Source: CAWIUB01 sp963839175
GTDB lineage: Bacteria; Actinomycetota; Actinomycetes; Mycobacteriales; Jatrophihabitantaceae
Direction of reading: 5' to 3'
Assembly: GCA_963839175.1 (NCBI GenBank)
Contig: CAWIUB010000046.1
Span: 1 to 64,000 of the forward strand
DNA length: 64,000 bases
Of this stretch, positions 1 to 8,299 are shown piece after piece. The position numbers were made by a program, and so were the translations under genes. Within the stretch, counting starts at the first letter, position 1. Each line of letters opens with the position of its first letter. The notes beneath the pieces were generated by a model. It did not search any database, was not told the DNA's origin, and worked only from the letters and a program-made list of their open reading frames with translations.

Positions 1-2323
1 CAGATCGAGATGTCCATTGCGGTAATGATCAGCTCGACCGCTCCCACGAACTTCTGCACGTCGAAGGTGTCGTCGTCCCGCAGGAATTTCAGCAGGTTGA
101 GCGACGCCAGGTTGCATGACGTGTTGTCGAGGCTCAGGTACTCCGAGCATGGGTTAGATGCGGTGATTCGTCCGGATTCCGGATTCGTGTGCCAGTCGTT
201 AATCGTGTCGTCGTACTGGATACCGGGGTCGGCGCACTCCCATGCCGCCTGGGCGACGTTGCGGAACAGCGCCTTGGCATCGACGGTGTCGATGACCTCG
301 TGCGTCTTGCGGGCCCCAGCCCGAACTGTCCGCCCTCCTCGACCGCCCGCATGAACTCGTCGGTCACCCGCACCGAGTTGTTGGCGTTCTGGTACTGGAC
401 CGAGGTGATGTCGTGCCCCCCGAGGTCCATGTCGAAACCGGCGTCGCGCAGGACCCGGATCTTGTCCTCTTCACGCGCCTTGGTCTCTATGAACTCCTCG
501 ATATCGGGGTGGTCGATGTCGAGAACGACCATCTTCGCGGCCCGCCGGGTGGCACCGCCGGACTTGATCGTGCCGGCCGACGCGTCGGCGCCGCGCATGA
601 AGCTGACCGGGCCGGACGCCGTGCCGCCGGAGGAGAGCAGCTCCTTAGACGAGCGAATCCGCGACAGGTTCAGCCCGGCACCCGAGCCACCCTTGAAGAT
701 CAGACCTTCCTCGCGATACCAATTAAGTATCGAATCCATAGTGTCGTCGACGCTCAGGATGAAGCAGTTGTGCACACGCAGGCCGCCCGCGGACAGATAC
801 TCCCCGCTCTCGGTCTGGATGTCGTAGACGTCCATCTCGCCCCGCGACTCGATGTCTGCGATCTCCAGGCGCTTCACCGGCCGGGCTGCCAGACCGGGCA
901 GATCGAACGACCGCTCGAGCTTCGCGGTCTTGATCTCGTCGACGAAGCCGATCTCGTCGGCGAAGATCCGTCGGTCGCCCGCGCTCTGGATGCGAACCCC
1001 CCACAGATCGTGCCGGTTGGCACGCTTCTCGGGCTTGCGCCCTACCCGGGCGAAGACGCCGAAGCGGCTCAGCAAGGCTTGCACGCCGCGCACCAGCTCC
1101 TCACCGATCATGTCGAGCCCGACGAGCGTCGATCGATCCCGTCGCGACACGTAGCCCTCGGCCTGGAACAGGCTGCGCAGGTAGGCGGCAACCACCGGCA
1201 GTGGTGCGGCGTACAGCTGTGCCGGCACGGTCTGCGCCACCGCGCAGACGCAGACTCCACTTGTCGACAAACGGCTCCAGCAACTGGCCGTACAAGCGTG
1301 TGCGCCGGCAGTCCAGGTCAGCGCGTTGCGTCGCCACCCGCCGCTCGTGGCGGTGCACATCGGGTAGCACGACGTCCAGGGCGGACGTCACCCAAGCCAC
1401 TCGGCGTCATTGACCGTCATCGCCTCGATCGTGAGCGACTTATTCGTGCCGGTGTACTGGCGGACGAAACCGTCAGCCTGCAACCAGCCGGCCAGCGCCG
1501 CCTCGGCCACCTCGCGCGCATCGATCTCGGCCTCGCCGAATGCCGGGCGGCGATGCCATTCGAGCTGGTCGCCGATGGCCAGCTGTCCCGCGGGCAAGAA
1601 CGATCCGGTGCCCGCACCGGAACTTCTCCACACGAGGTGGTCCGCCGTGACGTCGAGCGTATGACCCGCCTTCGTGGTGATGCGCAGGACCGGCTTGATG
1701 CCGTTGCGCTTCGTCGCGCGCACTGTCGTGACGCCGTGTGCGTCGAAAACCTTGGTGCCGACGGCGTCGTGCTCGACGAGTTGCCCGATCGGGACGAGTC
1801 CGGCCGACGTGCTGACCAAAGAGTCGTACGGCTGGCACGCCGAGACTTGCTGCGGGGAGCTGGTTCCGACGTTGAACCACACCGGCGAGTTGAAGCTGAA
1901 CACCTGGTGCAGCAGCATCCAGGTCAGCTCCCGCTCGAACAGCTCGGCGTCCGCGGCTGATGCGAAGTAGCCGTTGAGCTCCCCGGCCGCCCGGTATTGG
2001 TGGACGACCCGGTCGATGAGCTGACGCAGCGACCATTCCCTGGTGTCGCTGCCCACCGCCCCGCGGAAGTACTTCGTGGTGACGATGTTGGCCGCGTTCA
2101 CCGACCAGAAGCCCGGGAACTCCACGCCGCGCTGCTCGAAGTTGATCGAGCCGTCACGCCAGTTCGTCATGACGACGTCGCGGCGCTCCCAGGTCACCTC
2201 GTCGTAGGGATGCACATCCGGGGTCGTAAAGAGGCGGCGCACCTGCAACCCGTCCGCCGGAAAGTGTGGCTCGGGCACCCGCTGCTGCGGTTCGTGGGCA
2301 CCCGTCTCGACGGCCTCGGTCAT
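1..2323 (-). CDS. nrdJ: Vitamin B12-dependent (class II) ribonucleotide reductase, intein-containing, frame-disrupted, 3' end outside window
   Basis: It reduces ribonucleotides to deoxyribonucleotides using adenosylcobalamin. The N-terminal 162 residues (from ATG at 2323) and the segment after the intein (CFILSVDDTMDSI, GGSGAGLNLS, GGATRRAAKM) are class II RNR sequence. An intein interrupts the gene at the Cys of SAC/FILS. Three frame breaks are visible. Two are inside the intein: a stop at 1388-1390, with coding sense moving to another frame until about 1255-1270. The third is in the extein near 312-322. Beyond it, a second frame continues good RNR sequence (ARKTHEVIDTVDAK, then PCSEYLSLDNTSCNLASLN) to the window edge. 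The start overlaps the nrdR stop (2320), so the two genes are co-transcribed. Either the gene is decaying or the assembly has indel errors; the frame breaks near short G runs favour errors, but this is unproven. Confidence 0.9.
767..1837 (-). mobile_element. Intein with LAGLIDADG-type endonuclease in NrdJ
   Basis: The intein begins at the Cys codon 1835-1837 (CQPYDSLVSTSAG, block A) and ends with His-Asn at 767-772 (GLRVHN), followed by extein Cys+1 (CFIL). Block B is GHTLDVTADHLVW with the Thr and His in place. Two degenerate endonuclease motifs are visible: AGWLQADGFV and RSLFQAEGYV. Block F is GEMDVYDIQTESGEYLS. The stretch between the two endonuclease motifs is interrupted by two frame breaks. 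Relative to the expected reading, about 5 nt are extra near 1390-1396 and 1 nt near 1260. Together they restore the frame. If real, the endonuclease and splicing precursor cannot be made in one piece without frameshifting. Confidence 0.88.
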
Positions 2324-2805
2324 CGTGTGTTCTCCCTCTCCCTGGATGGCTGGTTCTTTCGGTGGTCGTTACGCAACTCGGTGATCGCCTTCTCGAAGTC
2401 GTCGGTCGAGCTGAAGCTCTGGTAGACGCTCGCGAACCGCAGATAGGCGACCTCGTCGAGTTCGCGGAGCGGGCCGAGGATGGCGAGTCCCACCTCGTCG
2501 CTCGGCACCTCGGCGACGCCGGCGGCACGCACGCTGTCTTCGACGGCCTGCGCGAGCTGCGCGAGCGCATCCTCGTCGACCGGCCGTCCTTGACAGGCCC
2601 GGCGTACCCCGTTGACCACCTTGCCCCGGCTGAACGGTTCGGTCACCCCGCTGCGCTTGATGACCGCGAGGGTGGCCTCCTCGACCGTGGTGAACCGCCG
2701 CCCGCACTGCGGGCAGCTGCGACGGCGGCGGATTACCTGGCCTTCGTCTTGCTCGCGGGAGTCGACGACGCGCGAGTCGGGATGACGGCAATACGGGCAG
2801 CGCAT
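2320..2805 (-). CDS. nrdR: Transcriptional repressor NrdR
   Basis: This is the zinc-ribbon/ATP-cone repressor of ribonucleotide reductase genes; nucleotide binding by the ATP cone sets its DNA binding. The protein is 161 residues, normal for the family. Cys3, Cys6, Cys31 and Cys34 form the zinc ribbon (MRCPYC and SCPQCG), followed by RRFTTVEE. The ATP cone covers about residues 46-136. The open frame extends upstream to about 3000, but homology starts at ATG 2805, preceded by a purine-rich AAGGAGG-type site. The 3' end overlaps the nrdJ start by 4 bp, giving an nrdR-nrdJ operon. A NrdR-box-like sequence lies about 145 bp upstream, suggesting autoregulation. Confidence 0.96.
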   Translation of the reverse strand: MRCPYCRHPDSRVVDSREQDEGQVIRRRRSCPQCGRRFTTVEEATLAVIKRSGVTEPFSRGKVVNGVRRACQGRPVDEDALAQLAQAVEDSVRAAGVAEVPSDEVGLAILGPLRELDEVAYLRFASVYQSFSSTDDFEKAITELRNDHRKNQPSRERENTR

Positions 2806-2933
2806 CGGATTCGCCTCCTTCGCGAGTGTCGCGGTGCCTCTGGTCGAGGTGCCCGTCACGGTTCGCCGGCTCGGGACGGTCCTGTGGGTATCTCTTCCGC
2901 TCTGTGGACCGCTAAACCCAATCTGTGGCGAAC

Positions 2934-2947
2934 TTACACCAGTGTAA
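2934..2947. promoter_or_regulatory. Palindrome TTACAC-CA-GTGTAA upstream of nrdR
   Basis: A perfect 6-bp inverted repeat (TTACAC / GTGTAA) with a 2-nt centre directly abuts the NrdR-box-like site. It may be a second, divergent operator half of the nrdR promoter or the site of another regulator. Confidence 0.35.
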
Positions 2948-2963
2948 CTACTAGATGTAGGGG
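2948..2963. promoter_or_regulatory. Candidate NrdR box upstream of nrdR-nrdJ
   Basis: The core CTAGATGTAG fits 8 of 10 positions of the NrdR-box core CTATATATAG. It lies upstream of nrdR, where NrdR operators are usually found. I do not see a second clear box at the usual spacing, so the assignment is by position and similarity only. Confidence 0.5.
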
Positions 2964-3035
2964 TTGACAGTAGAACGACGTCCGTCTTTGCGCAAGACAT
3001 GTTTCGGGCGTGTCGCCGCGCTCACGACCCATCAG

Positions 3036-3572
3036 TCAACCGGTCCGCAGTAGCTGACCGGGGACAAGCACCGGCGACCTGAGCTGGTTGATCCGCTCGA
3101 GGTCAGCAACGACCTGTCGGGGATCGCGCTCGGGTGCGACGGTCGCCGCGATCGACCAGAGGGTGTCCCCGCTGCGCACCGTGATCGAGTCCGGACGCCC
3201 GTCAACCGCGCTCACGGCCGGTGCCGAGAGGTGGGCGATCCACAGCAGCGCGCCCGCCAGCAGCGCGGTGAGTCCGGCGAGGGCGCCGACCCCCCGCCGG
3301 GTCAACCGCAATGGCGCTGGTGTAGCCGCGTCAGGAGCCGCATCCAGAGCGCCCGCGATGGCACGCAGATCGGGCCGTACCGCTGTCTCCTCGGATAACC
3401 GCGACGACACAGGCCGGACCGCGCGCGGTATCGCCAATCGCTCGGGTCGCGGGCGGAACGCCAGGATTGTCGCGCCCTGCTGCGCGACCGGACGCACAGG
3501 AACACCGCCCCGGGCTACCGGCGGAATCACTACGGCGGGCGGGAATTCGGTGGCTGCGAATAGGTGGGACAT
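3036..3572 (-). CDS. LysM-domain membrane protein, ChiZ/DivS-like SOS division inhibitor candidate
   Basis: A 178-residue protein with a Pro/Arg-rich cytoplasmic N-terminus, one transmembrane helix at about 94-114, and a C-terminal LysM domain at about 128-176 (DSITVRSGDTLWSIA ... LVPGQLL) that would bind peptidoglycan outside the membrane. It sits divergently next to lexA with two LexA boxes between them. The mycobacterial gene chiZ (Rv2719c) and the corynebacterial divS occupy the same place and slow division during DNA damage. Induction by LexA cleavage is therefore likely. The division role is inferred from position and architecture; LysM proteins of other function look similar. Confidence 0.8.
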   Translation of the reverse strand: MSHLFAATEFPPAVVIPPVARGGVPVRPVAQQGATILAFRPRPERLAIPRAVRPVSSRLSEETAVRPDLRAIAGALDAAPDAATPAPLRLTRRGVGALAGLTALLAGALLWIAHLSAPAVSAVDGRPDSITVRSGDTLWSIAATVAPERDPRQVVADLERINQLRSPVLVPGQLLRTG

Positions 3573-3633
3573 CTCGATCTACCTCGCTGACATTCGCGGA
3601 ACAGACGATGGGACGACGCAGGCGATCCGCTAG

Positions 3634-3649
3634 TCGAACAATCGTTCTA
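3634..3649. promoter_or_regulatory. LexA (SOS) box, chiZ-proximal
   Basis: TCGAACAATCGTTCTA matches the actinobacterial LexA box TCGAAC-N4-GTTCGA except at one position. It lies 62 bp upstream of the LysM gene start, where it would cover that promoter. Confidence 0.85.
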
Positions 3650-3716
3650 TCGAACGCCTGTGCGGTCAGGTGTACCACCGGCCACCGACAAGAACCATCG
3701 CCCCTCGGCGTGTCGT

Positions 3717-3732
3717 TCGAACAGATGTTTGA
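3717..3732. promoter_or_regulatory. LexA (SOS) box, lexA-proximal
   Basis: TCGAACAGATGTTTGA has one mismatch to the TCGAAC-N4-GTTCGA consensus. It is about 120 bp upstream of the lexA start, consistent with autorepression. Confidence 0.85.
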
Positions 3733-3852
3733 GATTATGGGCAGATCGGATTACCGTTCGAGTCAGCGGGTCTGCCGCGTCGGCCCAGTCCCAGTCGGCC
3801 CGGCGGATCAACGACAAGAACACGGACCAACGACAAGAACAGGAGATCCCCC

Positions 3853-4632
3853 GTGCCTCGAAAGCCGCAGCCGACCGTCTCGCGCCGTAAGGCCGCATCG
3901 ACGGCCCGACCTACCGGCGCCGCCGGAAGGCCGCGATCCCCCGGCGCCGCCGTCACGCCATTGCCCATTGGAAGCCCCGGCGACGGGCTCACGGCCCGTC
4001 AGCGCGTCATCCTCGACGTCATCCGCGACGCGGTCGAGCGGCGCGGCTATCCGCCGAGCATCCGGGAGATCTGTGAGGCGGCGGGCCTGTCCTCCACCTC
4101 CAGCGTGGCGCATCAGCTCGCGGCCCTGGAGGCCAAGGGCTACCTGCGGCGCCACGCCGGCCAGCCCCGGGCCGTCACCGTGCAGGCATCCCACGCACAG
4201 CCAGCCAAGAGCCGACCGGGGCGCCGCAAGGCCCAAGCTGCCCCAGAGCACGCCTCGGCACCGGTGTACGTCCCCATGGTCGGCCGGATCGCCGCCGGCG
4301 GCCCCATCCTCGCGGAGGAAATGGTCGAGGACGTCCTCCCGCTGCCCCGCACGCTCGTCGGTGAGGGGACACTGTTCATGCTGCGGGTCGCCGGCGACTC
4401 GATGATCGACGCGGCGATCTCGGACGGCGACTGGGTGGTGGTCCGCCAGCAGCCGGTCGCGGAGAACGGCGACATCGTGGCGGCGATGATCGACGGCGAG
4501 GCCACCGTGAAGACGTGGCGGCGCCGCGACGGTCATGTCTGGCTGCTACCGCATAACGCCGCGTACTCGCCGATCCCCGGCGACGACGCGACCGTCCTCG
4601 GCCGAGTAGTCGCGGTCCTGCGGAAGGTCTGA
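3853..4632 (+). CDS. lexA: LexA repressor, SOS master regulator
   Basis: LexA represses DNA-damage genes and self-cleaves when RecA filaments form. The start is GTG at 3853, with AGGAG at 3841. A winged-helix DNA-binding domain spans about 46-107 (LTARQRVILDVIRDAVERRG). The cleavage site is Ala148-Gly149 (GRIAAGGP) and the catalytic pair is Ser183 (GDSM) and Lys220 (ATVKT). At 259 residues it has an N-terminal basic extension of about 40 residues compared with E. coli LexA, as is common in actinobacteria. Targets visible in this window are the LysM gene, lexA itself and recA. Confidence 0.97.
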   Translation: MPRKPQPTVSRRKAASTARPTGAAGRPRSPGAAVTPLPIGSPGDGLTARQRVILDVIRDAVERRGYPPSIREICEAAGLSSTSSVAHQLAALEAKGYLRRHAGQPRAVTVQASHAQPAKSRPGRRKAQAAPEHASAPVYVPMVGRIAAGGPILAEEMVEDVLPLPRTLVGEGTLFMLRVAGDSMIDAAISDGDWVVVRQQPVAENGDIVAAMIDGEATVKTWRRRDGHVWLLPHNAAYSPIPGDDATVLGRVVAVLRKV

Positions 4633-4633
4633 G

Positions 4634-4918
4634 TCAGCCGGCGGCCGGGGGCTGCTGGTCGGGCTTCGGGGTCCGCGCCGTAACGGGCTGCGACTCACTT
4701 GCCGTTGGGGGCGGCGCGACGGCGGTCTGCTCGGACTGGGCGCCCTTCGGCCCGTCGCGCGTCGCGTCGTCGTCACCCATCCCCTTCATCTCGGTCTTGA
4801 AGATGCGCAGCGAGCGACCCACCGAGCGCGCCATGTCCGGCAGCTGCTTCCAGCCGAAGAACAGCACGGCGAACACGATTAGCAAGGGGATCAGGTGCCC
4901 AGGAGCGAACAAGTCCAC
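4634..4918 (-). CDS. tatA: Sec-independent (twin-arginine) translocase subunit TatA/TatE
   Basis: A pore-forming subunit that exports folded proteins. The 94-residue protein has a short N-terminal hydrophobic helix (about 8-22, IPLLIVFAVLFFGWKQLP), the Phe-Gly hinge, then an amphipathic helix (MARSVGRSLRIFKTEM) and a disordered Pro/Gln-rich tail. It could be the A or B type; the short length favours TatA. Its stop is 1 nt from the convergent lexA stop. No other Tat genes are present here. Confidence 0.85.
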   Translation of the reverse strand: MDLFAPGHLIPLLIVFAVLFFGWKQLPDMARSVGRSLRIFKTEMKGMGDDDATRDGPKGAQSEQTAVAPPPTASESQPVTARTPKPDQQPPAAG

Positions 4919-4955
4919 GGCGAGCTCCCTTTCGGCTTCGGCTGCGCGGATACTG

Positions 4956-6353
4956 CTAGGAGCCTACGCCAAGAGCCGTGTCGTAGGGGGCGAGCGCGGC
5001 GGCGAGCTCGTCGTTCACCCGGGCATTGACCAGCGTGCCCTCGCCGGTGTGCTCGGTCGAGAGCACCTCGCCGTTACCATGGATTAGCGCAACCAGGTCG
5101 CCCCGGGTGTAGGGCACGAGTACGGTCAGCTCGACGTGTGGGCTGGGCAACTGCTCCTCGAGCACCGCCTGCAGCTTGTCGATCCCGTCGCCAGTCGTGG
5201 CCGAGACGTACAGCGCCGCCGGGGCCAACCGCCGCAACCGGAGCAGCATGTCCGGGTTCGCGGTATCGATCTTGTTGAACACCAGCTGCTCCGGCACGTC
5301 CAGCGCTCCGAGGTCGGCAAAGACCTCCCGCACCGCGCGGATCTGCACCTGCGGATCGGCGTCGGAGGCATCGACCACGTGCAGGATCAGGTCGGCGTCG
5401 GCTACTTCCTCGAGCGTCGAGCGGAACGCCTCGACGAGCTGGGTCGGCAGGTGCCTGACGAAGCCGACCGTGTCCGCGAGCGTGTACGGACGTCCGTCAG
5501 ACGCCTGGCAACGGCGCACGGTGGGGTCCAGCGTTGCGAACAGCGTGTTGTCGACCAGGACACCGGCGTCAGTGAGGAGGTTGAGCAGCGAAGACTTGCC
5601 GGCGTTCGTGTAGCCGGCGATCACCACGCTCGGCACTTGGCGGTCGACCCGCTGCGCGCGCTTGACGTCTCGGGCTGTCTTCATGTGCGCGATCTGCTTG
5701 CGCAGCTTCGCCATCCGCGACTTGATCCTGCGCCGGTCGATCTCGATCTTGGTCTCGCCCGGGCCCCGGCCGCCGATACCTGCGCCGCCGGCGGCCCGGC
5801 CGCCTACCTGACGGGACAGCGACTCGCCCCAACCGCGCAGGCGTGGCAGCAGATACTGCATCTGGGCGAGCTCCACCTGCGCCTTGCCCTCCTTGGAGCG
5901 GGCGTGCTGGGCGAAGATGTCCAGGATCAGCGCGGTGCGGTCGACGACCTTGACCTTGACCACGTCCTCCAGCTGGCGCAGCTGACCGGGTGTCAGCTCG
6001 CCGTCGCAGATCACCGTGTCAGCCCCGGCGCCGTTCACGATGTCGCGCAGCTGCTTGGCCTTGCCGGATCCGATATAGGTCGCTGGATCGGGCTTGCCAC
6101 GCCGTTGGATGAGGCCGTCCAGCACCTGCGAACCGGCCGTTTCAGCGAGCCGGGCCAGCTCGATGAGCGAGTTCTCGGCCTCGTCCAGGGAGCCCGCCGT
6201 CCAGACACCGACGAGCACCACACGCTCGAGGCGCAACTGGCGGTACTCAACCTCGCTGATATCGGCGAGCTCCGTCGACAGGCCCGCCACGCGGCGCAGC
6301 GCCTGGCGCTCTTCGAGTTCGTAGCCGCCCTGGTCGTCAAATGATTCGGTCAT
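4956..6353 (-). CDS. hflX: Ribosome-splitting GTPase HflX
   Basis: A GTPase that dissociates stalled 70S ribosomes under stress. The 465-residue protein has the HflX N-terminal domain (about 40-190, ending RGWGESLSRQVGG and GRGPGETKIE), a helical linker, then the G domain: G1 GYTNAGKSS near 246, G3 DTVGF near 291, and G4 NKID near 359. The N-terminal 45 residues are variable and acidic. It precedes dapF and miaA on the same strand, as in mycobacteria, but with a 42-nt gap to dapF, so it may have its own promoter. Confidence 0.95.
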   Translation of the reverse strand: MTESFDDQGGYELEERQALRRVAGLSTELADISEVEYRQLRLERVVLVGVWTAGSLDEAENSLIELARLAETAGSQVLDGLIQRRGKPDPATYIGSGKAKQLRDIVNGAGADTVICDGELTPGQLRQLEDVVKVKVVDRTALILDIFAQHARSKEGKAQVELAQMQYLLPRLRGWGESLSRQVGGRAAGGAGIGGRGPGETKIEIDRRRIKSRMAKLRKQIAHMKTARDVKRAQRVDRQVPSVVIAGYTNAGKSSLLNLLTDAGVLVDNTLFATLDPTVRRCQASDGRPYTLADTVGFVRHLPTQLVEAFRSTLEEVADADLILHVVDASDADPQVQIRAVREVFADLGALDVPEQLVFNKIDTANPDMLLRLRRLAPAALYVSATTGDGIDKLQAVLEEQLPSPHVELTVLVPYTRGDLVALIHGNGEVLSTEHTGEGTLVNARVNDELAAALAPYDTALGVGS

Positions 6354-6395
6354 CGGTATCCATCGTTACATGGTGTGCCGACCAGGGCGAGGCGA

Positions 6396-7238
6396 TTACC
6401 CTCCAGCCGCAGCCAGCCAGGCCGGGTCCAGTTCGATATCACCGACCAGCACGGCCGGGCCGGTCAGGGACATCGTGCCGTCCCGAAATCGCTCGACCTG
6501 CGTGGTACCGCCGGGCACGTCGACCCGCCAACCGCTGCCGGAGGTCGCGCCCGCAGCGGCCACTGCGGCGCAGATCCCCGTTCCGCACGATCGTGTCTCG
6601 CCGACGCCCCGCTCGTGCACCCGCATGACCAGATGCCGCTCACCGGCCCGTACCACGAACTCGACGTTCTGCCCTTCAGGAAAGGGCGGATCGACTTGCG
6701 GCGGGCTCGCGAGGTCGAGCGTGCCCAGCGTCTGCCCATCGGCAAGCGTGACCACCACATGCGGGTTGGGCACCCGGACGGCGACACCGGGCGTGTCGAC
6801 AATCTGCGCGGAGACGCTTACCCGTGGGCGGACGTCCAGGATCGTGGCAGCGCCCATCTCGACCCTGATCTGACCCTCTCGGGTCAATTCCGCAGTCCGC
6901 ACCCCGCCGCGGGTCGCGACCGCCGTCCTCTCGCCGACGAGGCCTTCTCGCCGCAGGTACCTGACGAAGACGCGCACCCCGTTTCCGCACATTTCGGCGA
7001 CGGATCCGTCGGCATTGCGGTAGTCCATGAAGAACGGGGCACCCGGTGCGAACTCCTTGGCATCCGGGTCGTTCTCGCTGCGGACGACGCGCAGTACGCC
7101 ATCCGCGCCGACGCCGGCGTGCCGATCGCACAGCGCACGGACCAGAGCAGGCGACAGATCAATGCGGCCGTCCAGATCGGGCAGCACGACGAAGTCGTTC
7201 CCCGTGCCGTGGCCCTTCACCACCCGCACACCGCTCAC
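6396..7238 (-). CDS. dapF: Diaminopimelate epimerase
   Basis: It converts LL- to meso-diaminopimelate for lysine and peptidoglycan synthesis. The 280-residue protein has the two catalytic cysteines: Cys84 in AEMCGNG and Cys218 in RSCGTG. The N-terminal GHGTGNDF signature is also present. Its start overlaps the miaA stop by 4 bp, so translation is probably coupled. dapA and dapB, for earlier steps of the same pathway, lie at 30.6 and 39.0 kb. Confidence 0.97.
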   Translation of the reverse strand: MSGVRVVKGHGTGNDFVVLPDLDGRIDLSPALVRALCDRHAGVGADGVLRVVRSENDPDAKEFAPGAPFFMDYRNADGSVAEMCGNGVRVFVRYLRREGLVGERTAVATRGGVRTAELTREGQIRVEMGAATILDVRPRVSVSAQIVDTPGVAVRVPNPHVVVTLADGQTLGTLDLASPPQVDPPFPEGQNVEFVVRAGERHLVMRVHERGVGETRSCGTGICAAVAAAGATSGSGWRVDVPGGTTQVERFRDGTMSLTGPAVLVGDIELDPAWLAAAGG

Positions 7239-8155
7239 CTGCTCAGGGTATGCACGGTATGCGTGACGTCGTCGAGAAGGTTCGGCGACGCGGCGTCGAA
7301 CCAGCGCACCCGCGGGTCTCGGCGGAACCAGGACCGCTGTCGGCGCACGAACCGGCGGGTGGCCCGGATGGTGATCGCGACGGCCTCGCTCAGGTCGCCG
7401 ACCACGATGCCGTCGTCGCCCACGCAGCCCAGCAGCTGCGCGTAGCCCAGGGCTTTGCCCGCCGTCGGGCTCGTCCGCAGGCCCTTCGGAAGCAGCCGCC
7501 TGACCTCGTCCAGCAGGCCGCGGTCCATCATCCCGTGCACCCGTGCGGCCACCCGGTCGTCCAGGTCGTCACGATCCAGGCCGAGCTGCACGCAGTCATA
7601 CACCGACTCGAACGCGGGCATGGTGGCCGCGAACGGCCGACCGGTCAGCTCGATCACCTCGAGTGCCCGGACGATACGCCGGCCGTTGGTCGGCAGGATC
7701 GACTTGGCCGCCTCGGGGTCGACGCTGTGCAGCCGGGAGTGCAGCGCGGGGGCGCCGATATGCGCCAGCTCGGCATCGAGGCGGCGGCGGATCGGCGGCG
7801 ACTCACCGGGGAACTCCAGCCGGTCCAATGCGCCGCGCAGGTACAGACCGGACCCGCCGACCAGAATCGGCAGCTTGCCCCGGCCGTGGATCGCCGAGAT
7901 CGAAGCCCGGGCCAGCTGCTGGTACTCGGCAACGGCCGCGGACTTGTCGATCGGCCAGATGTCGAGCAGGTGATGCGCGATGCCGCCGCGCTGCCCCGGC
8001 GTCAGCTTCGCCGTGCCGATGTCCATTCCGGCGTAGAGCTGCATCGAGTCGGCGTTGACGATCTCGGCGTCCTGTCGCTGGGCTAGTGCCACGGCCAGGT
8101 CGGACTTGCCGGTCGCGGTTGGTCCGACGAGGGCGATGACCCGACGGTCAGCCAC
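7235..8155 (-). CDS. miaA: tRNA dimethylallyltransferase MiaA
   Basis: It adds the dimethylallyl group to A37 of tRNAs reading UNN codons. The 306-residue protein begins at GTG. Motifs visible are the P-loop GPTATGKS (11-18), DSMQLYAGMDIGTAK, and GGSGLYLRGALD. Its product is the substrate of MiaB, encoded 2 kb away on the same strand beyond an oppositely oriented DUF349 gene. Confidence 0.97.
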   Translation of the reverse strand: MADRRVIALVGPTATGKSDLAVALAQRQDAEIVNADSMQLYAGMDIGTAKLTPGQRGGIAHHLLDIWPIDKSAAVAEYQQLARASISAIHGRGKLPILVGGSGLYLRGALDRLEFPGESPPIRRRLDAELAHIGAPALHSRLHSVDPEAAKSILPTNGRRIVRALEVIELTGRPFAATMPAFESVYDCVQLGLDRDDLDDRVAARVHGMMDRGLLDEVRRLLPKGLRTSPTAGKALGYAQLLGCVGDDGIVVGDLSEAVAITIRATRRFVRRQRSWFRRDPRVRWFDAASPNLLDDVTHTVHTLSR

Positions 8156-8299
8156 GGCGGGCCCAGGCGGGATGCGACGCCGACCACGGAGGAGGTCGCC
8201 AGCGCCTCGTGCCGACGATCACGCAAGCCACGCTAACGCGGCTAACGGTCCTGCTACGACTGCCCCCCCGCGCCGGCGAATCGTGTCTAATGCAGAGTC

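Noticed and set aside
413..1960. Long plus-strand open frame opposite nrdJ
   Set aside because: It is antisense to clear RNR sequence and has the Arg/Pro/Ala-rich composition typical of shadow frames in high-GC DNA.
2806..3035. Cobalamin riboswitch upstream of nrdR-nrdJ
   Set aside because: I saw no B12-box or plausible multi-stem structure; the region has a NrdR-like site instead.
5136..6344. 402-codon plus-strand frame opposite hflX
   Set aside because: HflX motifs are intact on the minus strand; the plus frame shows no recognisable domain.
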